Source: JAFEDN01 sp965651935
GTDB lineage: Bacteria > Pseudomonadota > Gammaproteobacteria > Coxiellales > Coxiellaceae
Length of the DNA stretch: 64,000 bases
Assembly: GCA_965651935.1 (NCBI GenBank)
Contig: CBFGTC010000002.1
Coordinates: 186,001 to 250,000, forward strand
Reading direction: 5' to 3'
In this document: positions 35,169 to 43,514 of the stretch, in pieces
How positions within the stretch are numbered: the stretch's first letter is position 1
Layout of the letters: every line of letters starts with the position of its first letter
The notes under the pieces: generated by a model
What the model was told of the DNA's origin: nothing
Databases searched by the model: none
What the model saw: the letters and a program-made list of their open reading frames with translations, nothing else
Made by a program: the position numbers and the translations under genes

Positions 35169-37424
35169 TTAAATCAAATTTGACCCTAATCTGGTAGTCG
35201 ATCCGGATTCATTTATATTATTTTTTCCTGGTTCTGGTTTAGATGTAGTTAGTATATTGTTATTTTTTAATAATTTAAGTGATGTAGTAATTAGTTCAGA
35301 TCTTGATTTAGGTGATGTAGTAATTAGTTCAGATCCTGATTTAAATGGTGTAGTAATTGGTTTGGATTGTAATTTATTGATTTTATCAGTTTCTGATTTA
35401 ATTTGTTCTTTTAGTGACCAGCACATATACAATGAATCTTTTTTAATTTTTTTTAAATCCTCATATCTTTTATTTAGTTCAGCAAAATTCTCTTTATCTC
35501 TATCAAATAGAGAAATATTTTCTAACTCATTCTGTTCAAGAATTGGTAAATTTAATTTACACTGATTCAATGTATTCCTTGCCTCGTGTAAAACCTTTAG
35601 TTCACGTTGTGCATTATTTTCTGATGAACTATTATTTTTAATGCGAGAGACTAAACGGAGTATATGTTCGTTTCTTGAATTTTTAATTATACGTTTTTTA
35701 TTTTTAATCGTATTTAATAGATCCTTTATCTCATCTTTGGCCTTATTCATTTTCTTTTCTCTATATTGAAGTATATTCTTTAAAGAATCGTGTATTGACT
35801 GTATTTCCAAAAGATTCTTTCCAATTTGAAAATCGTTTTTTTCAGCTGCGAATAACTGCATTCGTAAGGCAGATAGCTTAATATTATTTATGTTTACGTC
35901 TCCATCTTTTAAAATATTTTGATCTCCAAAAACCCCCAATACTGGTTTTATTCTATGTCTTCGTGTAAATGCAGTAGGAGAAGGACATGTAGTCATCAAT
36001 GAAGTGAACGTGTATTGATCGGGATAAATGGTCATCAGTTTTCCCGATGGTAATATATTAAAATCATCTAACAATTTTTCTTGTTCCAGAGCACTCTTTA
36101 TTATGTCAATACTCTCTCTACTTAATTTGTAGCCATATGGTATGCTAAATGATTTAAGTGAAATACTTTTAAATTTTTTTTCTATTTTTACATATAAGAT
36201 CCCTGGTTCTATAGTTTTTTCATCTGAAAGTTCATGGAAGAGATAAATTTTGTCATATCCAAATAGAAATTCTGGAGTAGGCAGATAAAAAACCTCTGGT
36301 CTATTTGTTGGAGTTATCGAATAAGATATATTATTAGTTGATATATCTGGAGAAATATCTGATAAAGTATCTGATAAAGTATCTGATAAAGTAGTTGTTG
36401 AGCTATCTACTAAAGTAGTTATTTGGCTTTCTATTAGTGTGTTTCTTGTGCTATTAGATAAGTTGGTTTCTATTAATGAATTTTTTGAATTTTCTATTAA
36501 ATTATCGTCTGACTTATCTTCTGAATTATCTAAGCTAATTTTTGAACCACTATATTTACTAAAGTTATCTTTAAATTGAATTATTTTTTTAGTACCGTAT
36601 AAGCTTTCGAGTGCCTTGTTAAGCTCTGGTAAAATATTGAATAATTTTGCTGCCACTTTTGGGTCAGAAAAAAACATCTCTGATTGGTTAGTGTTTATGT
36701 CTCTGAGACAAGGAATTCTTAATGTATTTGAATTTTTGTCTTTCTGTAGACTTGAATTGACTATAAATTCAAATTGTCCTTTTTTGATGATGGTGTTTGC
36801 TTCCTCTTTTAAAGGTATTGGTAAATAAGCTAGCATAAATTCAGCTGATTCAACACAGGGAAATATTAATTCAATGTAAAATAATTCAAATCCTTCCTCT
36901 GTTTGATTTAATTTTTTTTTAATGGCCTCATTGTTTTTATTTTCTGCCAATTTTTCGTTAATCACTAACTTCGTTTTACGTTCAATAAAAACTTTTTTCA
37001 CCTCAATATCCATTCTTTTCTTTTGCCAATTAATAAATGATTCGACTTCTTTTATTTTACTAATTTTAGAAATAGCCTCTTTTATTTTTTCAGCATCATC
37101 TGGGAGTAAATCTGAATCATATTCATAATCACTTGGATTATTTTCCCTTTGTTCTTTGCAATATTCTTGAATAACCTTGACGGCGTTACTAAATCTCATT
37201 TTGAAGTCGTCGTTAATTTTAATAGTAAAAGCTAATATAATATTTTTTTCAATTATTTCAAAAAGTAATTTAATAGTTTCATTTAGATTTTGATTAATAA
37301 ATGGATTCTGTTTCTTCACTAATTTGTATTCTTGAGAATGCTGATTATCGGATTGGACAGCAAAATGATCACTAAGAAGATTTTTATAATTATTTTTAAA
37401 ATAACTGTATCGCATCTCTTTCAT
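35169..37424 (-). CDS. Large coiled-coil, repeat-containing effector-like protein
   Basis: 751 residues, cytosolic. AGAGGCG precedes the ATG. Residues 1-320 are helical and charged, and a Ser/Thr/Asp-rich linker (about 325-375) contains LSDT repeats from a 12-bp tandem repeat. A folded middle (LPTPEFLFGYDKIYLFHELS through SIPYGYKLSRESIDIIKSAL) has no recognised family. Residues 535-690 form a long coiled coil. The C-terminal tail contains repeats of SELITTS-x-K-S coded by a 33-bp tandem repeat and ends basic. Such repeats and composition are common in secreted effectors of intracellular bacteria, but no domain proves it. Probably cotranscribed with the gene upstream at 37465-37956. Confidence 0.5.
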   Translation of the reverse strand: MKEMRYSYFKNNYKNLLSDHFAVQSDNQHSQEYKLVKKQNPFINQNLNETIKLLFEIIEKNIILAFTIKINDDFKMRFSNAVKVIQEYCKEQRENNPSDYEYDSDLLPDDAEKIKEAISKISKIKEVESFINWQKKRMDIEVKKVFIERKTKLVINEKLAENKNNEAIKKKLNQTEEGFELFYIELIFPCVESAEFMLAYLPIPLKEEANTIIKKGQFEFIVNSSLQKDKNSNTLRIPCLRDINTNQSEMFFSDPKVAAKLFNILPELNKALESLYGTKKIIQFKDNFSKYSGSKISLDNSEDKSDDNLIENSKNSLIETNLSNSTRNTLIESQITTLVDSSTTTLSDTLSDTLSDISPDISTNNISYSITPTNRPEVFYLPTPEFLFGYDKIYLFHELSDEKTIEPGILYVKIEKKFKSISLKSFSIPYGYKLSRESIDIIKSALEQEKLLDDFNILPSGKLMTIYPDQYTFTSLMTTCPSPTAFTRRHRIKPVLGVFGDQNILKDGDVNINNIKLSALRMQLFAAEKNDFQIGKNLLEIQSIHDSLKNILQYREKKMNKAKDEIKDLLNTIKNKKRIIKNSRNEHILRLVSRIKNNSSSENNAQRELKVLHEARNTLNQCKLNLPILEQNELENISLFDRDKENFAELNKRYEDLKKIKKDSLYMCWSLKEQIKSETDKINKLQSKPITTPFKSGSELITTSPKSRSELITTSLKLLKNNNILTTSKPEPGKNNINESGSTTRLGSNLI
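35281..35373. repeat. 33-bp tandem repeat inside a gene
   Basis: Two nearly identical 33-bp units (35281-35313, 35314-35346) and a diverged partial third. They encode the SELITTS repeats in the tail of the 751-residue protein. Confidence 0.75.
36357..36392. repeat. 12-bp tandem repeat inside a gene
   Basis: Three identical units ATCTGATAAAGT in a row, coding on the minus strand for Leu-Ser-Asp-Thr repeats in the linker of the 751-residue protein. Confidence 0.85.
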
Positions 37425-37464
37425 AAACGCCTCTTTTTGTCAATTTTTGCGAAAATATTCGCTT

Positions 37465-37956
37465 TCAAAGTAAACTTAATGCGGTTTGCTCAAGGCAAAT
37501 TTGCCTTTTGTTTTTGCTCCACTGTATTTTGCGGAGATAATTGTTCTTCATTTTTTGAATTTTCATTCTTACGTCTTTTGTTGTAAAACCAAGAATTATT
37601 TGGTTAGGTTCAGCTTGTTGAGTGGGCTTAAACTTTTCTTCTGCTTGCCACTTATTATTCAATTCATTCAAAAAATCTTGCACTCCCTCCGCCTTGTTAT
37701 AAACTTCATTATGATATTCTGATTCATACCCAGCGATCACGATCCAGCCATATTTTAATATATAATCAGTTATGGACTGGATAAGTTCTTCAAATTTTTT
37801 GAACAACTCTTCAGTACCTTTAATTTCTGTATAGTTTTTAACACAATTTTCAATTAAACACTTCAACAAACCAGCGCACTCTTTAGCGTCGCCATCTGCC
37901 TCTTTATGATAGTTTTCAATCCACTTCCAAAAATTTCCTTCTGGATCTTGTTTCAT
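37465..37956 (-). CDS. Hypothetical helical protein
   Basis: 163 residues from the ATG at 37956, preferred over an upstream in-frame ATG at 38019 because AGAGGACAAT precedes it. Acidic, helical, with clustered cysteines (AKECAGLLKCLIENCVKN) and Trp-rich starts (NFWKWIENYH). No signal peptide or membrane segment. The C terminus is basic (KNNYLRKIQWSKNKRQ). It ends 40 bases before the start of the 751-residue gene on the same strand, so the two likely form an operon. No family is recognised. Confidence 0.45.
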   Translation of the reverse strand: MKQDPEGNFWKWIENYHKEADGDAKECAGLLKCLIENCVKNYTEIKGTEELFKKFEELIQSITDYILKYGWIVIAGYESEYHNEVYNKAEGVQDFLNELNNKWQAEEKFKPTQQAEPNQIILGFTTKDVRMKIQKMKNNYLRKIQWSKNKRQICLEQTALSLL

Positions 37957-38196
37957 ATTGTCCTCTTTGTCTGTTATTAAAAACGTACCTATAGTACAAA
38001 TATGCCAAGATTTAATCAAGTTTTTTTGCCGATGATGTCAACTTTAACGGATAGATTTTTCTTAAATCGCATAAAAATAGAAGAACACCTTGAGAGGGGG
38101 GGATTTTCTTAAATTCGACAAATTGTATGGATTTGCGTCAATTTTTAAGCGATAATAAAATTTATTATAAATATTACCATAGTGGTCAGGAACCGG

Positions 38197-39447
38197 ATGG
38201 ATAATAATACTCACCTTCAAAAATATAAATATATTTGGCTGGTATTTTCATTAGCTACCGCATTTTTCCTTTATAGTCATTTTCTAGCCTTTTTTCCAAA
38301 AGACTGTGCTAGTTGGTTAATGCTGGACTCTCCCGCCGTCGAATTGACTCAATTAGACCATAGCTCGCAACTTTGGTTTTATGTATTTTTAATAGCCCCG
38401 TTATTTTTAGCTGGGGTTGTATTAGATAAATTTAACATCCGTGTCATGATTTACATTCTTACGGCAGGGCTTGGCATATCTGGCATTTATTTTTTCGCTC
38501 AAATCAATAGCTTTTCTAATACGTCGATTATTTTTTCCAGAATATTTATGGCTGCCGGTATTGCCTTTATAAGCGTAGGCTATGGTAAAACCATTGCCGG
38601 AGTGATGAAATCCAATCGTTATGGTTTAATGGCGGGATTATTTACCACAGTTGCATTGCTAGGCTCTATGTATAGTTACCTGCCTTCGTTAGATCATTGG
38701 CTCCCGTACACTTGGCAGCAATTGTCAATTATCTCTGGCGCTGGAGTAGTCATGTTAGTCATGTTATTTACAACGCTGTTGCAAGATCAAAAGCAATTAC
38801 CTGTCTTGCCTCAATGGAATGAATTACAACAAGCTGTACAAAATCCCCAAAATTGGTTATTAGCTTGTTTTAACGGCCTGTCTTTGGCGCCTTTAATTAT
38901 TTTAGCCGGAGTGGCTGGCAAACCGTATTTCGAACAAACTTTTCAATATTCTCACACCCAATTAGCCGAACTTGGCGGGTTTTTACTATTGGGTTTAGCG
39001 GTGGGCGGACCTTTAACGGGATATCTATCAGACCGTATGAAGCGGCGGCGGGCTCTAATGTTAGTAGGCATCTTAGTCCAAGAGATTATTTTCCTTCCGC
39101 TTATTTATTTCGATCAAACCCCCTTTTGGCTGCATGCGGTGTTTCTGTTAATTTTTGGATTGGCCAGTAGCGTTTTTATCCTTAGCTTTGCCATAGCGAA
39201 AGAAATCAATTCCTTAGCAGTTATTGGTGTGGTGACAGCGATCATCAACACCGGAATCATTAGTATTACCGCCATAACCGATCATTTGTTCGGAAAATTT
39301 TTATTTTGGCAATGGGATGGTAAAATTGTCGAAGGGGTTCGGTATTTTTCTCTATATGATTTTCATGTCGCTTTTAGCATTTTCCCGGTATATTTATTAT
39401 TGGGTTTCGTCTTGTTATTATTCATAGATGAACCCGCATTTTGGTAA
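38197..39447 (+). CDS. MFS transporter
   Basis: 416 residues from the ATG at 38197, which has AGGAACCGG just upstream; a GTG at 38182 is a poorer start. Twelve membrane helices. The first cytoplasmic loop has LDKFNIRVM and the loop between helices 8 and 9 has GYLSDRMKRRRALM, the D-R-x-x-R-R signature of the major facilitator superfamily. The substrate is unknown; the general layout resembles the organic-anion/oxalate-formate group. It overlaps the start of recQ by 20 bases, so the two genes are cotranscribed, although the functional link is unclear. Confidence 0.8.
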   Translation: MDNNTHLQKYKYIWLVFSLATAFFLYSHFLAFFPKDCASWLMLDSPAVELTQLDHSSQLWFYVFLIAPLFLAGVVLDKFNIRVMIYILTAGLGISGIYFFAQINSFSNTSIIFSRIFMAAGIAFISVGYGKTIAGVMKSNRYGLMAGLFTTVALLGSMYSYLPSLDHWLPYTWQQLSIISGAGVVMLVMLFTTLLQDQKQLPVLPQWNELQQAVQNPQNWLLACFNGLSLAPLIILAGVAGKPYFEQTFQYSHTQLAELGGFLLLGLAVGGPLTGYLSDRMKRRRALMLVGILVQEIIFLPLIYFDQTPFWLHAVFLLIFGLASSVFILSFAIAKEINSLAVIGVVTAIINTGIISITAITDHLFGKFLFWQWDGKIVEGVRYFSLYDFHVAFSIFPVYLLLGFVLLLFIDEPAFW

Positions 39448-41266
39448 GTTCAAGAACAGTGATCCAGAAACAGTTTTAAAACAAGTTTTTGGGTTTAATG
39501 AATTCCGTCCTTTGCAAAGACAAATCATTGATAGCGTTTTAACAGGCCGTGATAACTTTGTGCTTATGCCAACCGGTGGAGGCAAGTCCCTGTGTTACCA
39601 AATTCCAGCATTAATACGAGAAGGGACTGGCGTTGTCGTTTCACCTTTAATCTCTTTAATGCAGGACCAAGTCAGCGCTTTAAAGGCAAACGGGGTGAAT
39701 GCAGCCGCTTTAAACTCGTCCTTAAGCTATCAGCAATCCCAAAAAATTTTACGCGATCTTAAAAAGGGACTCATTGATTTATTGTATATCGCCCCTGAGC
39801 GATTAACGGCTACCTTGTTTTTAGACCAATTGAAAAGCATTAATATCGCTTTGTTTGCCATTGACGAAGCGCACTGTATTTCGCAATGGGGGTCTGATTT
39901 TCGCCCTGAATATAAACAATTGCAAATTTTGCGCGAGCGTTATCCTCAGGTTCCGGTTATTGCACTAACGGCGACCGCAGACCGTCCCACTCAACAAGAT
40001 ATTCGAGACTGTTTACGTTTGCACAAAGCTGATTTCCACTGCGATAGTTTCAATCGTCCCAATATTCACTACAGCGTCTTAGAAAAGAATAAACCCCTGC
40101 AACAAGTGTTAAATTTTTTAGCGGAGAAACCCCGACTATCCGGTATAATTTATTGTTTATCCCGGAAAAATGTCGATGAATTGACTGCACAATTACAAGA
40201 ACAGGGTTTATCTGTTGCGGCATACCATGCTGGTCTTAGCACGGAAACACGCGAAACAGTACAACAGGGGTTTCAAAGAGAAGACATCCAAATTATCGTA
40301 GCCACCGTGGCATTTGGCATGGGGATAGACAAATCCAATGTTCGCTTTGTGGTGCATTTTGATTTGCCTAAGAACATCGAATGTTATTATCAAGAAACTG
40401 GCAGAGCAGGGCGTGACGGTTTGGCTGCGCAAGCATTATTATTATTTAGGTTGGGAGATATTGCTTTGGTGCGCGGTTTAATTGAAAAAACTCAAAATGA
40501 ACTGCAAAAAAGAATAGAAACTCATAAATTAAATGCAATGGTGGCGTTTGCTGAAGCGCTCACTTGCCGACGCCAGGTGTTGTTGAATTATTTTGGTGAA
40601 ACTTTGCATGAAGCCTGCGGTAATTGCGATATTTGTCAAAATCCGCCGGAGACTTATGATGCTACCGAAGATGCCCGTAAAGCATTGTCTTGCGTTTACC
40701 GTAGCGGTCAACGTTTTGGGGTGGCTTATGTCATTGATATTTTAAGAGGAGCAGAGAAAGAGACTATTAAACAGCGCCGCCATCAATTATTATCCACCTA
40801 TGCCATTGGAACGCATTTGAGCATTGAAGCTTGGCATAGTGTTTTTCGCCAATTGATCCACAGAGGTTATTTAGAACAAGACATTGCTAACTATTCGGTT
40901 TTAAAACTAACAGAAAAATCCCGCCCTTTATTACGCAATGAAGTTACTTTAACTTTAGCCAAACCTCGATTTAAACCGGTTTCTGCTAAAAAAGCAGCCA
41001 AGCGTAAAGCGGTGGATTTTGTCTATGACGGGAGTTTGTTTGAGCGATTGCGTAAGTTGAGAAAAAGTATCGCCGATAGTATAGGTATCCCCCCGTATAT
41101 TGTCTTCACAGATGTGAGTTTAGCGCAAATGGCGGCAGAAATTCCTCGAAATGAAAAAGAATTGCTCAATATCAGTGGAGTAGGGGCGTCCAAACTTAAA
41201 AATTATGGAGAAATATTTTTAAATGAAATCAATAATTTTATTAATCAATCTGATGTGAAACTTTAA
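39428..41266 (+). CDS. recQ: ATP-dependent DNA helicase RecQ
   Basis: 612 residues. The helicase core starts with FGFNEFRPLQRQIID (motif 0) and has Walker A MPTGGGKSLCYQ, DEAHCISQWGSDFRPEY (DExH plus the RecQ aromatic-rich loop), ALTATA and the C-lobe motif QETGRAGRDG. The RecQ-C-terminal zinc module follows with cysteines in CRRQ, EACGNCDIC, then a winged helix, and an HRDC domain at about 535-605 (LRKSIADSIGIPPYIVFTD). It unwinds DNA in recombination repair and replication-fork restart, in the cytoplasm on the nucleoid. Length and domain set match E. coli RecQ. It lies 3' of the MFS gene with a 20-base overlap. Confidence 0.97.
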   Translation: MNPHFGKFKNSDPETVLKQVFGFNEFRPLQRQIIDSVLTGRDNFVLMPTGGGKSLCYQIPALIREGTGVVVSPLISLMQDQVSALKANGVNAAALNSSLSYQQSQKILRDLKKGLIDLLYIAPERLTATLFLDQLKSINIALFAIDEAHCISQWGSDFRPEYKQLQILRERYPQVPVIALTATADRPTQQDIRDCLRLHKADFHCDSFNRPNIHYSVLEKNKPLQQVLNFLAEKPRLSGIIYCLSRKNVDELTAQLQEQGLSVAAYHAGLSTETRETVQQGFQREDIQIIVATVAFGMGIDKSNVRFVVHFDLPKNIECYYQETGRAGRDGLAAQALLLFRLGDIALVRGLIEKTQNELQKRIETHKLNAMVAFAEALTCRRQVLLNYFGETLHEACGNCDICQNPPETYDATEDARKALSCVYRSGQRFGVAYVIDILRGAEKETIKQRRHQLLSTYAIGTHLSIEAWHSVFRQLIHRGYLEQDIANYSVLKLTEKSRPLLRNEVTLTLAKPRFKPVSAKKAAKRKAVDFVYDGSLFERLRKLRKSIADSIGIPPYIVFTDVSLAQMAAEIPRNEKELLNISGVGASKLKNYGEIFLNEINNFINQSDVKL

Positions 41267-41315
41267 AGTTTATGTGGGCAGTAATACTGGCTTCCGGTCA
41301 TTTACCAGAATAAAG

Positions 41316-41338
41316 ATCCCGCGATCAAGTCGCGGGAT
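41316..41338. repeat. REP-like palindrome between convergent genes
   Basis: ATCCCGCGA and TCGCGGGAT pair perfectly around a 5-nt loop, followed by GACGG. This GATCCCGCGA/TCGCGGGATGACG type of palindrome is found dispersed in many proteobacterial genomes and can end transcription on both strands; here it lies between recQ and the DUF4156 gene. Confidence 0.65.
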
Positions 41339-41350
41339 GACGGCATAATT

Positions 41351-41713
41351 TTAATCTAACCGAGGACAGTTATAAGCATTGCCAGTATAAGTCACATTGG
41401 TTTGTGAACTTCCCCCACTTTGGTTTCCGGTTACCCCCGCCCGATTGGTCATTAATTGAACATAATTAGCCCCTAGTTTTGCGGCTTTATTTTTAATGTC
41501 ATTCATCGCGCCTTGCTCTAAATTGGCATTAGAGGTAAAGGCCCCTGTAAGGAAATTACCTTGATTGCCTGTGACCGAGCCGACGTATTTACAACCTTGC
41601 GGTGGATTGTTGGGTGATAAAACGACTTGTTGAGCTTCAGATGTTAATTCCATCGAACTGCATCCAGCAATTGTAAAAACAATCCCTGCTGCAATCCCTA
41701 GTTGTTTAAACAT
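41351..41713 (-). CDS. DUF4156 lipoprotein
   Basis: 120 residues. The signal peptide has a lipobox (FTIAGC, Cys18), so the protein is a lipoprotein. The mature part matches DUF4156: QGCKYVGSVTGNQGNF, a central NDIKNKAAKLGANYVQLMT and the final GNAYNCPR, with the paired cysteines of the family. Such proteins are small envelope lipoproteins of unknown role. AAAGGAG precedes the ATG. It is a single gene on the minus strand, 86 bases downstream of murI. Confidence 0.85.
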   Translation of the reverse strand: MFKQLGIAAGIVFTIAGCSSMELTSEAQQVVLSPNNPPQGCKYVGSVTGNQGNFLTGAFTSNANLEQGAMNDIKNKAAKLGANYVQLMTNRAGVTGNQSGGSSQTNVTYTGNAYNCPRLD

Positions 41714-41799
41714 AATTATCTCCTTTTGTAAAAATTGATCAGTAATTCTCGCTGAGCGGTACTGAAAGTTTGATTATATATAACTATAGACTAAAATGA

Positions 41800-42645
41800 T
41801 TAAAATTGTATCAAATCATTAAACGTCACGTTTTTAATTTGATCAGAACCAATGGGGCTGGTTAGAAATTTTCCAGCTACGTGAGCAAAGCGGTCTGGAG
41901 AATCCGTGACTTGAAAAATACTCGTGGCATTTTCGACGGATTGCAAATTAGTCATTGAACGTTGTTGCAATATTTTTTTTACGGTTAATGCTGTTTCCAC
42001 CGCGGGGTCAATAATACACGTCTCGTGGCCGACCACATTTTGGATGGATTCTTTTAAAAGAGGAAAGTGAGTGCATCCTAAAAGTAAACAATCCGGCTTA
42101 GGCTGAGCTTGAAACAAAGGAGAGATATATTGACGTGCAATAGATTCGGCTATCGGCCCGGTTACCCAGCCTTCTTCTGCCAGAGCCACAAAAATGCTAC
42201 AAGCTTGTGCCATCACTTGAACGGGAGAACCTAATTGCTGTACTGCCTTTTGATAACCTTGAGCTTTGACCGTCGCTTCCGTGGCGATGACCGCAATGCA
42301 GCCATTACGTGAAGCCGCACAAGCAGCACGAGCCCCAGGCTCTATCATACCGACTATGGGTAAGTTGGGAAAAGCTTGCTCTAATGTAGATAAGGCCAGT
42401 GTGCTGGCTGTGTGGCAGGCCACCACTAAAAGTTTAATTTTCTGAGAAATCAAATACTTAGTTGCTCCAAGAGTGTAGTGAACCACGGCGCTGGGGCTTT
42501 TGGTGCCATACGGGACTCGAGCCATATCGCCTAGGTATAAAAAAGATTCCTGAGGTAAATGTTCTTTAAGCGTTCTTAAAACGGTCAAACCACCCACGCC
42601 GGAGTCAAAAACGGCGATGGGAAGGCCGGCAGTGTCTGATTTCAT
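41800..42645 (-). CDS. murI: Glutamate racemase MurI
   Basis: 281 residues. Converts L- to D-glutamate in the cytoplasm for peptidoglycan synthesis without a cofactor. Motifs are VFDSGVGGLTVLR (the catalytic-site Asp14-Ser15), GDMARVPYGTKS, VVACHTAS with the first catalytic Cys (C77), IGMIEPG-like VGMIEPGA, and LLGCTHFPLL with the second catalytic Cys (C191) and its His. The usual sequence around the first Cys is A-C-N-T-A-S; here Asn is His (H78). All other key residues are present, so the enzyme is probably active. The gene is monocistronic or last in a minus-strand run with the genes upstream. Confidence 0.95.
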   Translation of the reverse strand: MKSDTAGLPIAVFDSGVGGLTVLRTLKEHLPQESFLYLGDMARVPYGTKSPSAVVHYTLGATKYLISQKIKLLVVACHTASTLALSTLEQAFPNLPIVGMIEPGARAACAASRNGCIAVIATEATVKAQGYQKAVQQLGSPVQVMAQACSIFVALAEEGWVTGPIAESIARQYISPLFQAQPKPDCLLLGCTHFPLLKESIQNVVGHETCIIDPAVETALTVKKILQQRSMTNLQSVENATSIFQVTDSPDRFAHVAGKFLTSPIGSDQIKNVTFNDLIQF

Positions 42646-42692
42646 ACTAGTAATAATAACTCATAATTGTAAAAAAAACATACAGGTCGTTG

Positions 42693-43514
42693 TTAAATAA
42701 ATGGCGACACGATTAAATCCGTTTGATCTTGATGAATTTTCAAAAGTTGCCGTTCTTGTTCGCGCATTTGTTCCAGATTCGCTTGAAAACCTTGGAGTTT
42801 CTTTTGAATTTGAACATCAGTATGTTCTAAGTGACGACGGCTGAGGGAGCTTTGAACCAGTAACATGGCTTTTAAAAGCAGATAATCACTAAAGGTCATT
42901 TGAGGATAATCTTTTTGTGGTAATTTCATTCCTAAATCAAGGAAGCGGGGCAGTAACTCGCTAGCCAGCTCTTCTTCATGTAAATCTTTAACTTCTCTAT
43001 CGGTCATGGCCAATTGGGACTGTACTAAATATTCGAGTAATTGGTTAGTCCATTCCTCAATAAATTCACCCCATTCTAAATTATGTTCAAGCACGGCGCT
43101 ATCCAGTTGATTTTGAATGTTATCTAATTGAGTAAAATCAAATTTTTCCATTTTTTTGATAGGGATTTTCTGATCCTCAGGTAAAATGGCCCGATTAATC
43201 TTAAACAGTTCTTCTTTACTCAGATGAATTTCCAAGCGCAGTCGAGCCACTTTGGCGTAAGCCGCCATTTTTTGCTGAATCATCCCCCCATAAGGGCCTT
43301 GTAGAGCAACCCGAATATTTTTTTCAGGTATTATATTAGGTAATTCATCTGCGGTAGAAAAGTTAATATTTTCTAGATTTTCAATATCAAAATTTTCTAA
43401 ATCGTCTATTTGATTGATTGGCCTGTCTTTAGCGGGAATGCTGTGGTCCATGATACATTTGGCAAGTCCTTTCCATTCTGTGATTAAAATTCTTGCTTGT
43501 GTTCCAAAAAACAT
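42693..43514 (-). CDS. Hypothetical protein downstream of prpD
   Basis: 273 residues if the ATG at 43514 is used, which overlaps the end of prpD by 31 bases; the ATG at 43451 (IMDHSIPAKD) is an alternative, and neither has a clear ribosome binding site. Acidic, helical and soluble. A conserved-looking core is NIRVALQGPYGGMIQQKMAA followed by ARLRLEIHLSKEELFKINRA. A helical bundle follows, with the C-terminal 50 residues probably coiled coil (LQGFQANLEQMREQERQLLK). No known domain is recognised. Position and overlap suggest cotranscription with prpC and prpD, but its composition does not suggest a metabolic enzyme. Confidence 0.55.
   Translation of the reverse strand: MFFGTQARILITEWKGLAKCIMDHSIPAKDRPINQIDDLENFDIENLENINFSTADELPNIIPEKNIRVALQGPYGGMIQQKMAAYAKVARLRLEIHLSKEELFKINRAILPEDQKIPIKKMEKFDFTQLDNIQNQLDSAVLEHNLEWGEFIEEWTNQLLEYLVQSQLAMTDREVKDLHEEELASELLPRFLDLGMKLPQKDYPQMTFSDYLLLKAMLLVQSSLSRRHLEHTDVQIQKKLQGFQANLEQMREQERQLLKIHQDQTDLIVSPFI

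Noticed and set aside
35281..36392. Short tandem repeats as a possible CRISPR array
   Set aside because: Units are contiguous without spacers, in frame and inside a coding region.
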